Below, piece by piece: positions 52,430 through 62,245 of a stretch of 64,000 bases of DNA. The notes beneath the pieces were generated by a model that was given only the letters and a program-made list of their open reading frames with translations, was not told where the DNA came from and searched no databases. The DNA is taken from contig NZ_FLSP01000043.1 in NCBI RefSeq assembly GCF_900091315.1, forward strand, positions 1 through 64,000. Reading direction: 5' to 3'. A program made the position numbers and the translations under genes. The DNA comes from Streptomyces sp. DI166. Its GTDB lineage: Bacteria > Actinomycetota > Actinomycetes > Streptomycetales > Streptomycetaceae. The number at the start of each line of letters is the position of its first letter. Position 1 is the first letter of the stretch.

Positions 52430-54750
52430 CGGCGACCACCACCGGGGCGGTACGCCGCCGCGTCGTCGTACGGGGCACCGTGCAGGGCGTCGGCTTCCGC
52501 CCCTACGTGCACCGCCTGGCCACCGACCTGACGCTGTCCGGCTTCGTGAGCAACACCGACTACGGCGTGCTCATCGAGGTGGAGGGAACCCCGGACGGCG
52601 TGAGCCGCTTCTGCGACCTCCTGACCGCCGAGCCGCCGCCGCTGGCCGTCGTCACCGCCCTCGGTGTGGAGGACGTCCCCGTCAAGGGCTCCGACGGCGC
52701 CTTCACGATCCGCACCACCGAGCGCTCCACGGGCCGCACCCAACTCCCGCCCGACACCGCCACCTGCGCCGACTGCCTGCGCGAACTGGCCGACCCGGCC
52801 GACCCCCGACACCGCCACCCCTTCGTCACCTGCACCCACTGCGGGCCGCGTTTCACCATCGCCACCGGCATGCCGTACGACCGCGCGGCCACGACGATGT
52901 CCGGCTTCCCCATGTGCCCCCGCTGTGCCCGTGAGTACGGCGACCCCAGTGACCGCCGCTTCCACGCCCAGCCCGTCGCCTGCCCCGACTGCGGGCCCCG
53001 GCTGAGCCTGGTCCCCGCCCCCGGCACTGGCATCGAGCCCGCCCAAGACGCCGACGCCCTCGCGGCGGCCCGAGTCGCGCTGGCCGACGGGCGGATCCTC
53101 GCGGTCAAAGGGCTCGGCGGCTACCACCTGGCCTGCGACGCGGAGAACGCGCGCGCCGTCGGCACCCTGCGCGCCCGCAAGGAGCGGGGCGGCAAGCCCT
53201 TCGCGGTGATGTGCGCCGAACTCGCCGACGTGGAGCGGCTCGCCGAGGTCTCCGACGCCGAGCGCGCCGCACTCACCGGCCCCCGGCGCCCGATCGTCCT
53301 GCTCCGCCCCGCCCTCCCGCCTGGCCCCCGGCGTCTGCCCGGGCAGCCCGCACCTCGGCGTGCTGCTGCCCTACACCCCCGTGCACACCCTGCTGTTCGG
53401 GCTGCCCGGCGATCCGCCCGGCCCGCGCGCCCTGGTCATGACCAGCGGCAACCGCTCCGGGGAACCCATCGTCACCGACGACGCCGAGGCCCTGACCCGG
53501 CTGGCCGGACTGGCCGACGCCTGGCTCGTCCACGACCGCCCCATCGCCTCGCCCTGCGACGACTCCCTGCTGCGGGTCCGCGCGGACGGCACCGAGCAGG
53601 TCCTGCGCCGCTCCCGCGGCTACGTACCCCGGCCCCTGCGTCTCCCCTTCACCGTGCGCCCCACGCTCGCCGTGGGCGGCGACCTGAAGAACGCGCTCTG
53701 CCTCGGCGAGGGCGATCTGGCCTGGTTCGGCCCGCACATCGGCGACATGGGGGAGCTGACCACCCTGGATGCCGCGCGGCGCGCCGAGTCCCACCTGCGG
53801 CGCCTGACCGGCGTGCACCCCGAGCGGGTCGCCGCCGACCGGCACCCCGGCTACCACTCGGCCCGCTGGGCCCACCGCCGAGCCGCCGAACTGCCGGACC
53901 GCACGCCGGTGCTGGTCCAGCACCACCACGCCCACATCGCCTCCGCCATGGCCGAGCACGGCCTGGACGGCACCACCCCCGTGATCGGCGTCGCCTTCGA
54001 CGGCACCGGCTACGGCGACGACGGCACCGTCTGGGGCGGCGAGGTCCTGCTCGCCGACTACACCGGCTTCCGGCGCTTCACCCACCTGCTCCCGGCCCCC
54101 TCCCCGGCGGCGACGCCGGCGTGGCCAACCCCTGCCGCCTGGCACTGGCCCGGCTGTGGGCCGCGGGCCTGCCCCCGGACCCGGACCTGCCCAGCGTCGC
54201 AGCCTGCACCCCGCAGGAACTGGCACTGCTGGAAAGACAGTTGGAGCGTGAGGTGGCCTGCGTACCGACCTCCAGCATGGGCCGCCTCTTCGACGCCGTC
54301 GCCTCCCTGGCGGGCGTCTGCCACCGTGCGGGGTACGAGGCCCAGGCCGCCCTGGAGCTGGAGGCCGCCGCCGCCTCCGCCTGGGGAGCGGAGAGCGCGG
54401 CGTACGCCTTCGCCATCGGCCCCCGAGGGCTGGACCCGGCCCCGCTGCTCGGCTCGGTCGTCGACGACCTGCGTGCCGGCACCCCGGCGCCGCTGATCGC
54501 CGCCCGCTTCCACCGCGGGGTCGCACGCGCCGTCCAGGACGCCTGCCGCAGCGCCCGCGGCGCCACCGGCCTCACGACCGTCGCCCTGACCGGCGGCGTC
54601 TTCGCCAACGCGCTCCTGGAGGCGGAGTGCGCGGCGCTGCTGGCCGGTGACGGCTTCACGGTGCTCCGGCACGGCGAAGTCCCGCCCAACGACGGCGGGT
54701 TGGCCCTCGGCCAGCTGGCGGTCGCGGCACACCCACGAGGAAAGGAGTGA
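52426..54750 (+). pseudogene. hypF: HypF carbamoyltransferase, frame disrupted twice (net in frame)
   Basis: This gene encodes the carbamoyl phosphate-dependent step of CN ligand synthesis. Frame 1 covers the acylphosphatase (VRGTVQGVGFRPYVHRLA), zinc fingers (CADC, CTHC, CPRC, CPDC) and YrdC part, up to GPRRPIVLLRP. At about 53307-53314 the reading shifts by one base into the frame giving HLGVLLPYTPVHTLLFGLPG and QHHHAHIASAMAEHG. At about 54096-54105 it shifts back, giving GGDAGVANPCRLALARLW and LTGGVFANALL. Both sites are C-runs. The two shifts cancel, all domains are intact, and length is normal (about 775 codons), so sequencing error is likely. Real decay cannot be excluded. Starts GTG 52426, overlapping hypB. 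Confidence 0.9.
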
Positions 54751-54753
54751 CCC

Positions 54754-55067
54754 ATGTGTCTTGCCGTGCCCGGCAAGGTCGTGGCCATTGACAGCACAGC
54801 CGATCCGCTCACCGGAATGATCGACTTCGGCGGCGTCCAGAAGCAGGCGTGTCTGGACTACGTCCGCGACGTCAAGGTCGGTGAGTACGTCATCGTGCAC
54901 GTCGGTTTCGCGCTCCAGCGCCTGGACGAGGAGTCGGCGCTGGCCTCGCTGAAGCTCTTCGAGGAACTGGGGCTGCTGGAGGAGGAGTTCGGCGACGCCT
55001 GGGAACAGGCCGCCCGCGACGCGGGTGTCGCCGCGGTCACCGAGGAAACCCGAGGGGGCGAGGTCCG

Positions 55068-55071
<4 letters not shown>
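54754..55071 (+). CDS. hypC: Hydrogenase maturation chaperone HypC
   Basis: This 105-residue HypC/HupF-family protein has the essential N-terminal MCLAVPGKV with Cys2, and GGVQKQACLDYVRDVKVGEY. It carries the Fe(CN)2CO unit with HypD and escorts the large subunit. The C-terminal helix is longer than usual. It starts 3 bases after hypF with AGGAAAGGAG, and overlaps hypD by 4 bases. Confidence 0.93.
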
Positions 55072-56202
<1,131 letters not shown>

Positions 56203-56210
<8 letters not shown>

Positions 56211-57273
56211 ACTCGCCGAACCGACGGTCGACCCCGCCGACTGGACCTGCCCCGCCCCCCTGCGCGACCAGCCCGTCGTGGTCATGGGCCACGGCGGGGG
56301 CGGCGCCCTGTCCGCCGAGCTGATCGAGCAGGTCTTCGCCCCCGCCTACGGCAACGCCACCCTCGCCGCGCTCACCGACTCCGCCGTCCTCGACCTCGGC
56401 GGGGCCCGGCTCGCCTTCTCCACCGACTCCTACGTCGTACGGCCGCTGTTCTTCCCCGGCGGCGGCCTGGGGGACCTCGCGGTCAACGGCACCGTCAACG
56501 ACCTGGCGATGAGCGGCGCCAGGCCCGCGTACCTGTCCGCCGCCTTTGTCCTGGAGGAGGGCGTGGAGCTGGCCGTTGTCGAGAAGGTCGCGCGCGCCAT
56601 GGGGGCGGCGGCCGAGGCGGCGGGGGTCGTCGTCGCCACAGGCGACACCAAGGTGGTCGAGTCCGGGCACGGGGACGGCGTCTACGTCACCACCTCCGGT
56701 GTGGGGCTGGTTCCCGCCGGGGTGGACATCCGGCCCCAGCGCGCCCGGCCCGGTGATGTGGTCATCGTCAGCGGACCGATCGGCCTGCACGGCGTGGCCG
56801 TGATGAGTGTGCGGGAGGGGCTGGAGTTCGGCGTCGAGATCGCCAGCGACACCGCGCCGCTGGCGGACCTGGTGGCGGCGATGCTGGCGGTCACCCCCGA
56901 CATCCACGTTCTGCGCGACCCCACCCGGGGCGGTCTGGGGGCCTCCCTGAACGAGATCGCCCGCGCCTCGGGCACGGGCGTGAGACTGTCGGAGCGGTCG
57001 ATCCCGGTGCCCGACGCGGTCGCCAACGCCTGCGGCTTCCTCGGACTGGACCCGCTGTACGTGGCGAACGAGGGGCGGCTGGTCGCCTTCGTGCCCCCGT
57101 CGGCGGCCGAGGAGGTCCTCGCGGCGATGCGCGCCCACCCGCAGGGCTCCGGTGCCGCGGTGATCGGGGAGTGCGTCGCCGAGCACCCCGGCATGGTCGT
57201 GGTCGCGACCGGCCTCGGCGGGACCCGGGTGGTGGACCTGCCGCTGGGGGAGCAGTTGCCGCGCATCTGCTGA
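56203..57273 (+). CDS. hypE: Carbamoyl dehydratase HypE
   Basis: The protein has 356 residues of the AIR-synthase-like family, with MGHGGGGALSAELIEQVF and the C-terminal PRIC whose Cys carries carbamoyl and then cyanide. It makes the CN ligands from carbamoyl moved by HypF. The likely start is a TTG at 56203, 8 bases before the hypD stop, with GAGGAGA upstream. It is the last gene of the forward operon. Confidence 0.93.
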
Positions 57274-57282
57274 CCCGCATGT

Positions 57283-57316
57283 GACAGCGGTCCCCGCACA
57301 CGCGGGGACCGCTGTC
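57283..57316. terminator. Bidirectional hairpin between hypE and hypA
   Basis: GACAGCGGTCCCCGC (57283-57297) and GCGGGGACCGCTGTC (57302-57316) pair perfectly over 15 bases with an ACAC loop. It lies between the two convergent stops (57273 and 57320). No T-run follows, as is common in this GC-rich group. It fits a terminator for both operons. Confidence 0.9.
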
Positions 57317-57319
57317 GCT

Positions 57320-57658
57320 TCACTGAATGCCGGTGATCTCCAGCTCCCGGCCGCTGCGCAGCTCCGTGGAGGGCCGGTCGCAGCGTGGACACCAGAAGAA
57401 CGGCGGCATCCCCACCGCGAACTCCTCGGCGCACGGCCCGCAGTAGGCCTGCGCGGGGATCTGCTCCACCACCAGGCTCGCACCGGCGAGCGCCGTGCCG
57501 TCGCGGGCCACCTCGAAGGCGAAGGTCAGCGCGTCGGGGACGATCCCGGCCAGCTCGCCGACCCGGACGGTGACCGTCGAGACGGCGTCCGTGCCGTCCG
57601 CGCGGGCGCGGGCGTCGGCCTGTTCGATGATCGCGGTCGCGATCGACAGCTCGTGCAC
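57320..57658 (-). CDS. hypA: Hydrogenase nickel-insertion protein HypA
   Basis: This 112-residue protein begins (V/M)HELSIATAIIEQ, with the nickel-binding His2. The zinc site is YCGPC plus WCPRC near residues 72-95. HypA hands nickel to HypB. It starts at GTG 57658; the upstream ATG adds residues not seen in the family. It is the last gene of the reverse operon, whose main members are the hydrogenase subunits. Confidence 0.92.
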   Translation of the reverse strand: MHELSIATAIIEQADARARADGTDAVSTVTVRVGELAGIVPDALTFAFEVARDGTALAGASLVVEQIPAQAYCGPCAEEFAVGMPPFFWCPRCDRPSTELRSGRELEITGIQ

Positions 57659-57665
57659 GGCCGGC

Positions 57666-57860
57666 TCACGGGTAGCGGTGGCGCGCGCGGAACCCACCGG
57701 ACATCCGCCAGATCCGCATCTCCCGGCGCAGGCTCGGGAACTCGCTGACCAGGAACGCGGCGACCATCGCGCCCGCCACCACGGCCTCGGCCAGCAGCAG
57801 CCGGTGCTCCGACGCCCTGACCCGCGGAACCTTCTTCGTATGTGCTCGTCGGCCCTTCAT
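57666..57860 (-). CDS. Small single-span membrane protein of the hydrogenase locus (64 aa)
   Basis: The frame encodes 64 residues: a basic start (KGRRAHTKKVPRVRASEH), one membrane helix (LLLAEAVVAGAMVAAFLVSE) and a basic tail (FRARHRYP). AGGGAG lies 8 bases before ATG 57860. It ends 7 bases before hypA, so it is inside the reverse operon. I do not recognise a named family with confidence. It could anchor the hydrogenase to the membrane, which is inference. Confidence 0.65.
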   Translation of the reverse strand: MKGRRAHTKKVPRVRASEHRLLLAEAVVAGAMVAAFLVSEFPSLRREMRIWRMSGGFRARHRYP

Positions 57861-57927
57861 CGCGGCCACTCCCTGTCGTTCGTCATGCCGGAGTCGTTCG
57901 TGCCGGCGTCGTTCGTGCCCGGGTCGT

Positions 57928-58134
57928 TCATGCGGGGGGAATGTTCGGCATGACGTCGAGCAGCGCGTCGTGCCGTTTCCACTGGACTCCGGTGGAGCGG
58001 CGCGCGTCCGCGGTGCCGTCCTTGTGATGCCCCCGCTGATGGGCGTACGGCCCCTTGTTGCCCTGGTGCATGCCGGGCACGTGCCCGGTCGCGTCGGGCT
58101 TGGTGTGGGGCCTGCCCACCCTGATGCTGCCCAT
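57928..58134 (-). CDS. Small basic protein of the hydrogenase locus (68 aa)
   Basis: The protein has 68 residues, His/Gly/Lys-rich (GSIRVGRPHTKPDATGHV, GNKGPYAHQRGHHKDGTADA). AAGGAG lies 7 bases before ATG 58134. Seven His residues could bind metal, possibly nickel, but no motif is proven. It sits between the DUF5947-like gene and the small membrane protein in the reverse operon. Confidence 0.65.
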   Translation of the reverse strand: MGSIRVGRPHTKPDATGHVPGMHQGNKGPYAHQRGHHKDGTADARRSTGVQWKRHDALLDVMPNIPPA

Positions 58135-58171
58135 GAGGTGCTCCTTCCTTCTTGTCGGCACCGCCGCGCGG

Positions 58172-58768
58172 TCACGGCCGCTCGGTGAGGTCCTCGAAGA
58201 ACCGCTCCACGGCGGGCCAGACCCGGCCGCCGCCGGACAGGCCCCGCCAGGCGCCGCGGACGACGGCGACCATCCGGAAGCAGTCGTCGACCGGCACGAT
58301 CCAGTGGTGCCGGAGGCCGTGCACGGTGTTCACCAGCAGGGCCTCCACATCCGGTCGCAGTGAGGCGAGCTGCGGCTGCGCCTCGGCCAGTCGCCGCCAG
58401 GCCGCCGGGTCCACCTCCCATCGCATGGCACCGGCCGGGCTCGGCCCTTCCGCGGTGACCGTGCCGTCGGCCCGGGGCACGAAGAACACCAGGCCGACGG
58501 GCACGCCCAGAACCTCAGTGTCCACCTGGGGCAGCCGGACCCGCCTGCGGGGGACGAGCCGGTAGCGGCCGTCCCCGGCGCCGTCGTCGGCGAACAGCAC
58601 CGCACAGGCGCCGCAGGCGCAGGTGAGCTGCTGCTCGGTGGTGTCGTACAGGTGCGCGTGCTCCTCGGGCACCTGCGCCGCGCACAGGTCGCAGCGTTCC
58701 GCCTCGGCGCCCGCCGCGCGGTCGGCCGAGGAGCGGATGAGGCGGGCCAGGGCGCCCTGCGCTGTCAT
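58172..58768 (-). CDS. DUF5947-like protein of the hydrogenase locus
   Basis: This 198-residue soluble protein has five N-terminal Cys (CDLC at 26-29; CACGAC at 50-55), which suggests a zinc or Fe-S site. The later region includes LPQVDTEVLGVPVGLVFFVP and FFEDLTERP. I associate it with DUF5947, found beside actinobacterial hydrogenases. It overlaps the NifU-domain gene by 4 bases (ATGA). A role in maturation or electron transfer is inferred. Confidence 0.82.
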   Translation of the reverse strand: MTAQGALARLIRSSADRAAGAEAERCDLCAAQVPEEHAHLYDTTEQQLTCACGACAVLFADDGAGDGRYRLVPRRRVRLPQVDTEVLGVPVGLVFFVPRADGTVTAEGPSPAGAMRWEVDPAAWRRLAEAQPQLASLRPDVEALLVNTVHGLRHHWIVPVDDCFRMVAVVRGAWRGLSGGGRVWPAVERFFEDLTERP

Positions 58769-59304
58769 GGCGCGCCCCGGTGGGTGAGCGTGGTCAGGGG
58801 GACGAACGCCGGGGGAGTGACCTCCACCGGCTCCACCGCCGTCAGCTCGGGCGCGACGGCGAGTACCGCCTCCCGGACCGCGGCGGCGACATCGCCGGAG
58901 CCGCCGCACCCGCACCCGCCGCCGGTCGTGAGCCGCACCCGGCCCACTCCGTCCCGCACGCCCGCCCACTCCACGTCGCCGCCGCGTTCGCGCACGGCGG
59001 GCCGCAACCGGTCCACCGCGCGGGCCGCCCGGACCTCGACGGGCTCCGGGTGCAGGGAGTGCAGGACCAGCAGATGGCCCAGCAGTTCGTCGTCGGCGAG
59101 GCGCGCGGTCAGCGTCCCGTCGGCCAGGTCCAGCACCCGGGCCAGCGCCTCGCCGTAGACCTCGGTCAGCAGCGCGACCGCCTCCACGGCGGAGCGGGTG
59201 GCGGGTCCGGGCGTCGCGTCGAGCCCGTCCAACAGCGCGTCGAGGCGCGCCAGTCGGGCCTCCACGTCGGGGTCGGGCAGCCGCTCGGCGATCGCCTCAG
59301 CCAT
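58765..59304 (-). CDS. NifU C-terminal-domain protein of the hydrogenase locus
   Basis: The protein has 179 residues. A helical N-terminal part (1-90) is followed by a NifU-like segment with the Cys pair in RVRLTTGGGCGCGGSGDVAA. Such domains carry or deliver Fe-S clusters, here probably to the hydrogenase small subunit. The start overlaps the large-subunit stop by 8 bases. It is followed by the DUF5947-like gene. Confidence 0.85.
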   Translation of the reverse strand: MAEAIAERLPDPDVEARLARLDALLDGLDATPGPATRSAVEAVALLTEVYGEALARVLDLADGTLTARLADDELLGHLLVLHSLHPEPVEVRAARAVDRLRPAVRERGGDVEWAGVRDGVGRVRLTTGGGCGCGGSGDVAAAVREAVLAVAPELTAVEPVEVTPPAFVPLTTLTHRGAP

Positions 59305-61090
59305 GACTGGCCCCGTAGGTCGGGGAGTGCTGGGTGGTGAGGGTCTTGCCGTTGCCGACGTACATGTGCACCCCGCACGGCAGACAGGGGTCGAAGCTGC
59401 GGACGGTGCGCATGATGTCGACGCCCTTGAAGTCGTCCGGCCCGTTCTCCTCGAAGATCGGCTGCCCCTGGACCGCGTCCTCGTACGGGCCGGGGGTGCC
59501 GAACTTGTCGCGGGGGCTCGCGTTCCACGGAGTGGGCGGATACGGGTGGTAGTTGGCGATCTTCCGGTCCTTGATCACCAGGTGGTGGGAGAGGACCCCG
59601 CGCACCGCCTCGTGGAAGCCGCAGCCGATCGCCTCGTCCGGCACCTCGAAGTTCTCGAACACCTTGGTGTCACCGGCCCGCACCAGTCCCATCGCCTCGT
59701 CGAGGAACTGCAGCGCCATGGCGGCCGCGTAGGCGACGAAGTACGGCCGGGCGCGGTCCCGCTCGATGGTGTTGCTCCACTTCGGGATGCGCCACTCCAG
59801 TGTCGTCTCCGGCAGCGACTCGCCCTTGGGCAGCGAGATGCGCACGCTGTTGCCGGTGGCCTTGATGTACGGGGTGTCCACCAGGCCGCTCAGCGCGGTG
59901 GACCACAGCCGGGCCAGCGGGCCGCCGCCGGTGTCCAGTGCGAGGTGGTCCCCGGTGCGGCTGTCGAGCCAGCGGGGGCTCATCACCCAGCTGTAGTTGC
60001 CGTCGAAGTCGCGTTTCTGCGGGACCGGGACCGTGGTCTGGTTCCACGGGTGGCGCATGTCGACCGGGTTGCCGAGCGGGTCGTGGGTGACGAAGGGGTC
60101 CTCGTTGACCCAGTCCTCGTAGAAGGAACTGCCCAGCATGATGCGCAGGCCGAGGTTGATGTCGACGAGGTTGTTGGTGACCAGTTCGCCGTCGACGACG
60201 ATGCCGGGGGTGACGTACATCGCCTTGCCCCAGTGGTCCATCGTCTCGTAGCGGTAGTCGACGACGTCCGGGTTCTGGAAGGCGCCCCAGCAGCCGAGCA
60301 GGACGCGGCGGCGGCCGACCTCCTCGTAGCCGGGCAGCGCCTCGTAGAAGAAGTCGAAGACGTCGTCGTTCATGGCGACGGCCTTCTTCACGAAGTCGAT
60401 GACCCGCATCAGCCGGCTGAGGTAGTCGGTGAACACCGTCGGCTGCGGCAGGGTGCCCACGCCGCCGGGGTACAGCGTGGAGGGGTGCACATGGCGCCCC
60501 TCCATCAGGCAGAACATCTCCCGGGTGACCCGGCTGACCTTCAGCGCCTCCTTGTAGACCTCGCCCTCGAAGGGGTTGAAGGCCTTCATGATGTCGGCGA
60601 TCGTGCGGTAGCCGTGGATGTCCCCGCGGGGTGCGTCGGTGCGCTCGGCGCGGGCCAGCACACCCGGGTTGGTGGCCTTGACCATGGCCTCGCAGAAGTC
60701 CACGAACACCAGGTTGTCCTGGAAGATCGTGTGGTCGAACATGTACTCGGCCGCTTCGCCGAGGTTGACGATGTGCTCGGCCAGCCGCGGCGGCTTGACG
60801 CCGTACGCCATCTGCTGGGCGTAGTCGGAGCAGGTGGTGTGGTTGTCGCCGCAGATGCCGCAGATGCGGGAGGTGATGAAGCCCGCGTCGCGCGGGTCCT
60901 TGCCCTTCATGAACACCGAGTAGCCCCGGAAGAGCGAGGACGTGCTGTGGCACTCCACGACCTCCCGGTTGGCGAAGTCGATCTTCGTATAGATGCCCAG
61001 GTTGCCGATGATCCGGGTGATCGGATCCCAGGACATGTCCACGATCTGCGGTGCCTTGCGTCCCGTCGTGCGGGCCTCGGCTGTGGTCAT
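59297..61090 (-). CDS. hhyL: [NiFe]-hydrogenase large subunit, group 1h-like
   Basis: The protein has 597 residues. The nickel-iron ligands lie in RICGICGDNHTTC (75-87, L1) and DPCLPCGVH (567-575, L2). A 22-residue tail after His575 should be removed by the maturation protease. It oxidises H2. Its partner gene lies 66 bases upstream. ATG 61090 follows GAGGGG. The group assignment rests on the small-subunit proximal motif, HypX and gene order, not on a tree. Confidence 0.93.
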   Translation of the reverse strand: MTTAEARTTGRKAPQIVDMSWDPITRIIGNLGIYTKIDFANREVVECHSTSSLFRGYSVFMKGKDPRDAGFITSRICGICGDNHTTCSDYAQQMAYGVKPPRLAEHIVNLGEAAEYMFDHTIFQDNLVFVDFCEAMVKATNPGVLARAERTDAPRGDIHGYRTIADIMKAFNPFEGEVYKEALKVSRVTREMFCLMEGRHVHPSTLYPGGVGTLPQPTVFTDYLSRLMRVIDFVKKAVAMNDDVFDFFYEALPGYEEVGRRRVLLGCWGAFQNPDVVDYRYETMDHWGKAMYVTPGIVVDGELVTNNLVDINLGLRIMLGSSFYEDWVNEDPFVTHDPLGNPVDMRHPWNQTTVPVPQKRDFDGNYSWVMSPRWLDSRTGDHLALDTGGGPLARLWSTALSGLVDTPYIKATGNSVRISLPKGESLPETTLEWRIPKWSNTIERDRARPYFVAYAAAMALQFLDEAMGLVRAGDTKVFENFEVPDEAIGCGFHEAVRGVLSHHLVIKDRKIANYHPYPPTPWNASPRDKFGTPGPYEDAVQGQPIFEENGPDDFKGVDIMRTVRSFDPCLPCGVHMYVGNGKTLTTQHSPTYGASHG

Positions 61091-61156
61091 CGCTGTTACT
61101 GCCCCTCGCTGTCGGTGTTCCTCAGGGTCCGTGGGTGGGGTGCGCGGCGCGTGGTG

Positions 61157-62245
61157 TCAGGGGCGCCAGCGCGGGTTGTAACCGCTGGTCAGCTTGCGCT
61201 TGTTGTGGCGCCAGCGGGGTTCGTGGTTGACCAGCTCGTTGGTGAAGCCGCGCAGCCGGCGGATGACGGCGCCGTAGGGCTTGATGGCGAGCGACGACAG
61301 GGTGCCGCCGGGCGGCTCGTCCATGAACGGCATGAACGCGTCCGGGAAGCCGGGCATGGTGCAGCCGATGCAGATACCGCCCACGTTCGGGCAGCCGCCG
61401 ATGCCGGCCATCCAGCCCCGCTTGGGCACGTTGCAGTTGACCACCGGCCCCCAACAGCCCGTCTTCACCAGGCACTTCGGGGAGTTGTAGTCGCGTGCGA
61501 AGTTCGCCTGCTCGTAGTACGAGCCGCGGTCGCAGCCCTCGTGCACCGTCTTCCCGAACAGCCACTGCGGGCGCAGCATGTGGTCCAGCGGGGGCGGCGG
61601 GGCGGTCCCGGCCGCGTGCTGGAGGAGCCAGATCAGGGCCTCCATGAAGTTCTCGGGCTGGATCGGGCAGCCCGGAATGTTCACCACGGGCAGCCCGCCC
61701 TGCGACCGGTAGTCCCAGCCGAGGTAGTCCGCGAGGCCCATCGAGCCGGTGGGGTTGCCTGCCATGGCGTGGATGCCGCCGAAGGCCGCGCAGGTGCCCG
61801 CCGTCACCACCGCCCAGGCCTTGGGCGCGAGCTGGTCGATCCACTCGTTGAGGGTCTGCGGCTCACCGGTCTCCGGGTCGTTGCCGAAGGAGGTCCAGTA
61901 GCCGTCGCCCTCGATGACGTTCTGGTTGGGGATCGAGCCCTCGATGACGAGGATGAACGGAGCGAGGTCGCCGCGTGCCGCCGCCCGGTAGGGGGCGAGG
62001 AAGTCCTCACCGCCCAGGCTGGGCGAGAGCACCTTGTTGACCAGGTTCACCTTCGGCAGGCCCGGAATGAGCCCCAGGACCAGGTCCTCCAGGGACGGCT
62101 GGTCGGCGGCGGTGAGGGAGACGGTGTCGCCGTCGCAGCTCATGCCCTCGGAGATCCAGAGGATGTGGATCTCGTCGAACCCCTCCCGTTGCTCGCCCCG
62201 TTCGGGTTCCTCACTGACCTCGGTGGTGCTGCTGTCCGTCGTCAT
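61157..62245 (-). CDS. hhyS: [NiFe]-hydrogenase small subunit, group 1h-like
   Basis: This 362-residue Fe-S electron-transfer subunit has Cys37 and Asp40 (GMSCDGDTVSL) in place of the usual C-x2-C, giving 3-Cys/1-Asp ligation as in actinobacterial-type enzymes. Other cluster ligands are in IPGCPIQPENF, EGCDRGSYYEQ, PKCLVKTGCWGP, VVNCNVPK and GGCPNVGGICIGCTMPG. No Tat signal is present, so the enzyme stays inside. ATG 62245 overlaps the upstream accessory gene by 4 bases. Confidence 0.93.
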   Translation of the reverse strand: MTTDSSTTEVSEEPERGEQREGFDEIHILWISEGMSCDGDTVSLTAADQPSLEDLVLGLIPGLPKVNLVNKVLSPSLGGEDFLAPYRAAARGDLAPFILVIEGSIPNQNVIEGDGYWTSFGNDPETGEPQTLNEWIDQLAPKAWAVVTAGTCAAFGGIHAMAGNPTGSMGLADYLGWDYRSQGGLPVVNIPGCPIQPENFMEALIWLLQHAAGTAPPPPLDHMLRPQWLFGKTVHEGCDRGSYYEQANFARDYNSPKCLVKTGCWGPVVNCNVPKRGWMAGIGGCPNVGGICIGCTMPGFPDAFMPFMDEPPGGTLSSLAIKPYGAVIRRLRGFTNELVNHEPRWRHNKRKLTSGYNPRWRP

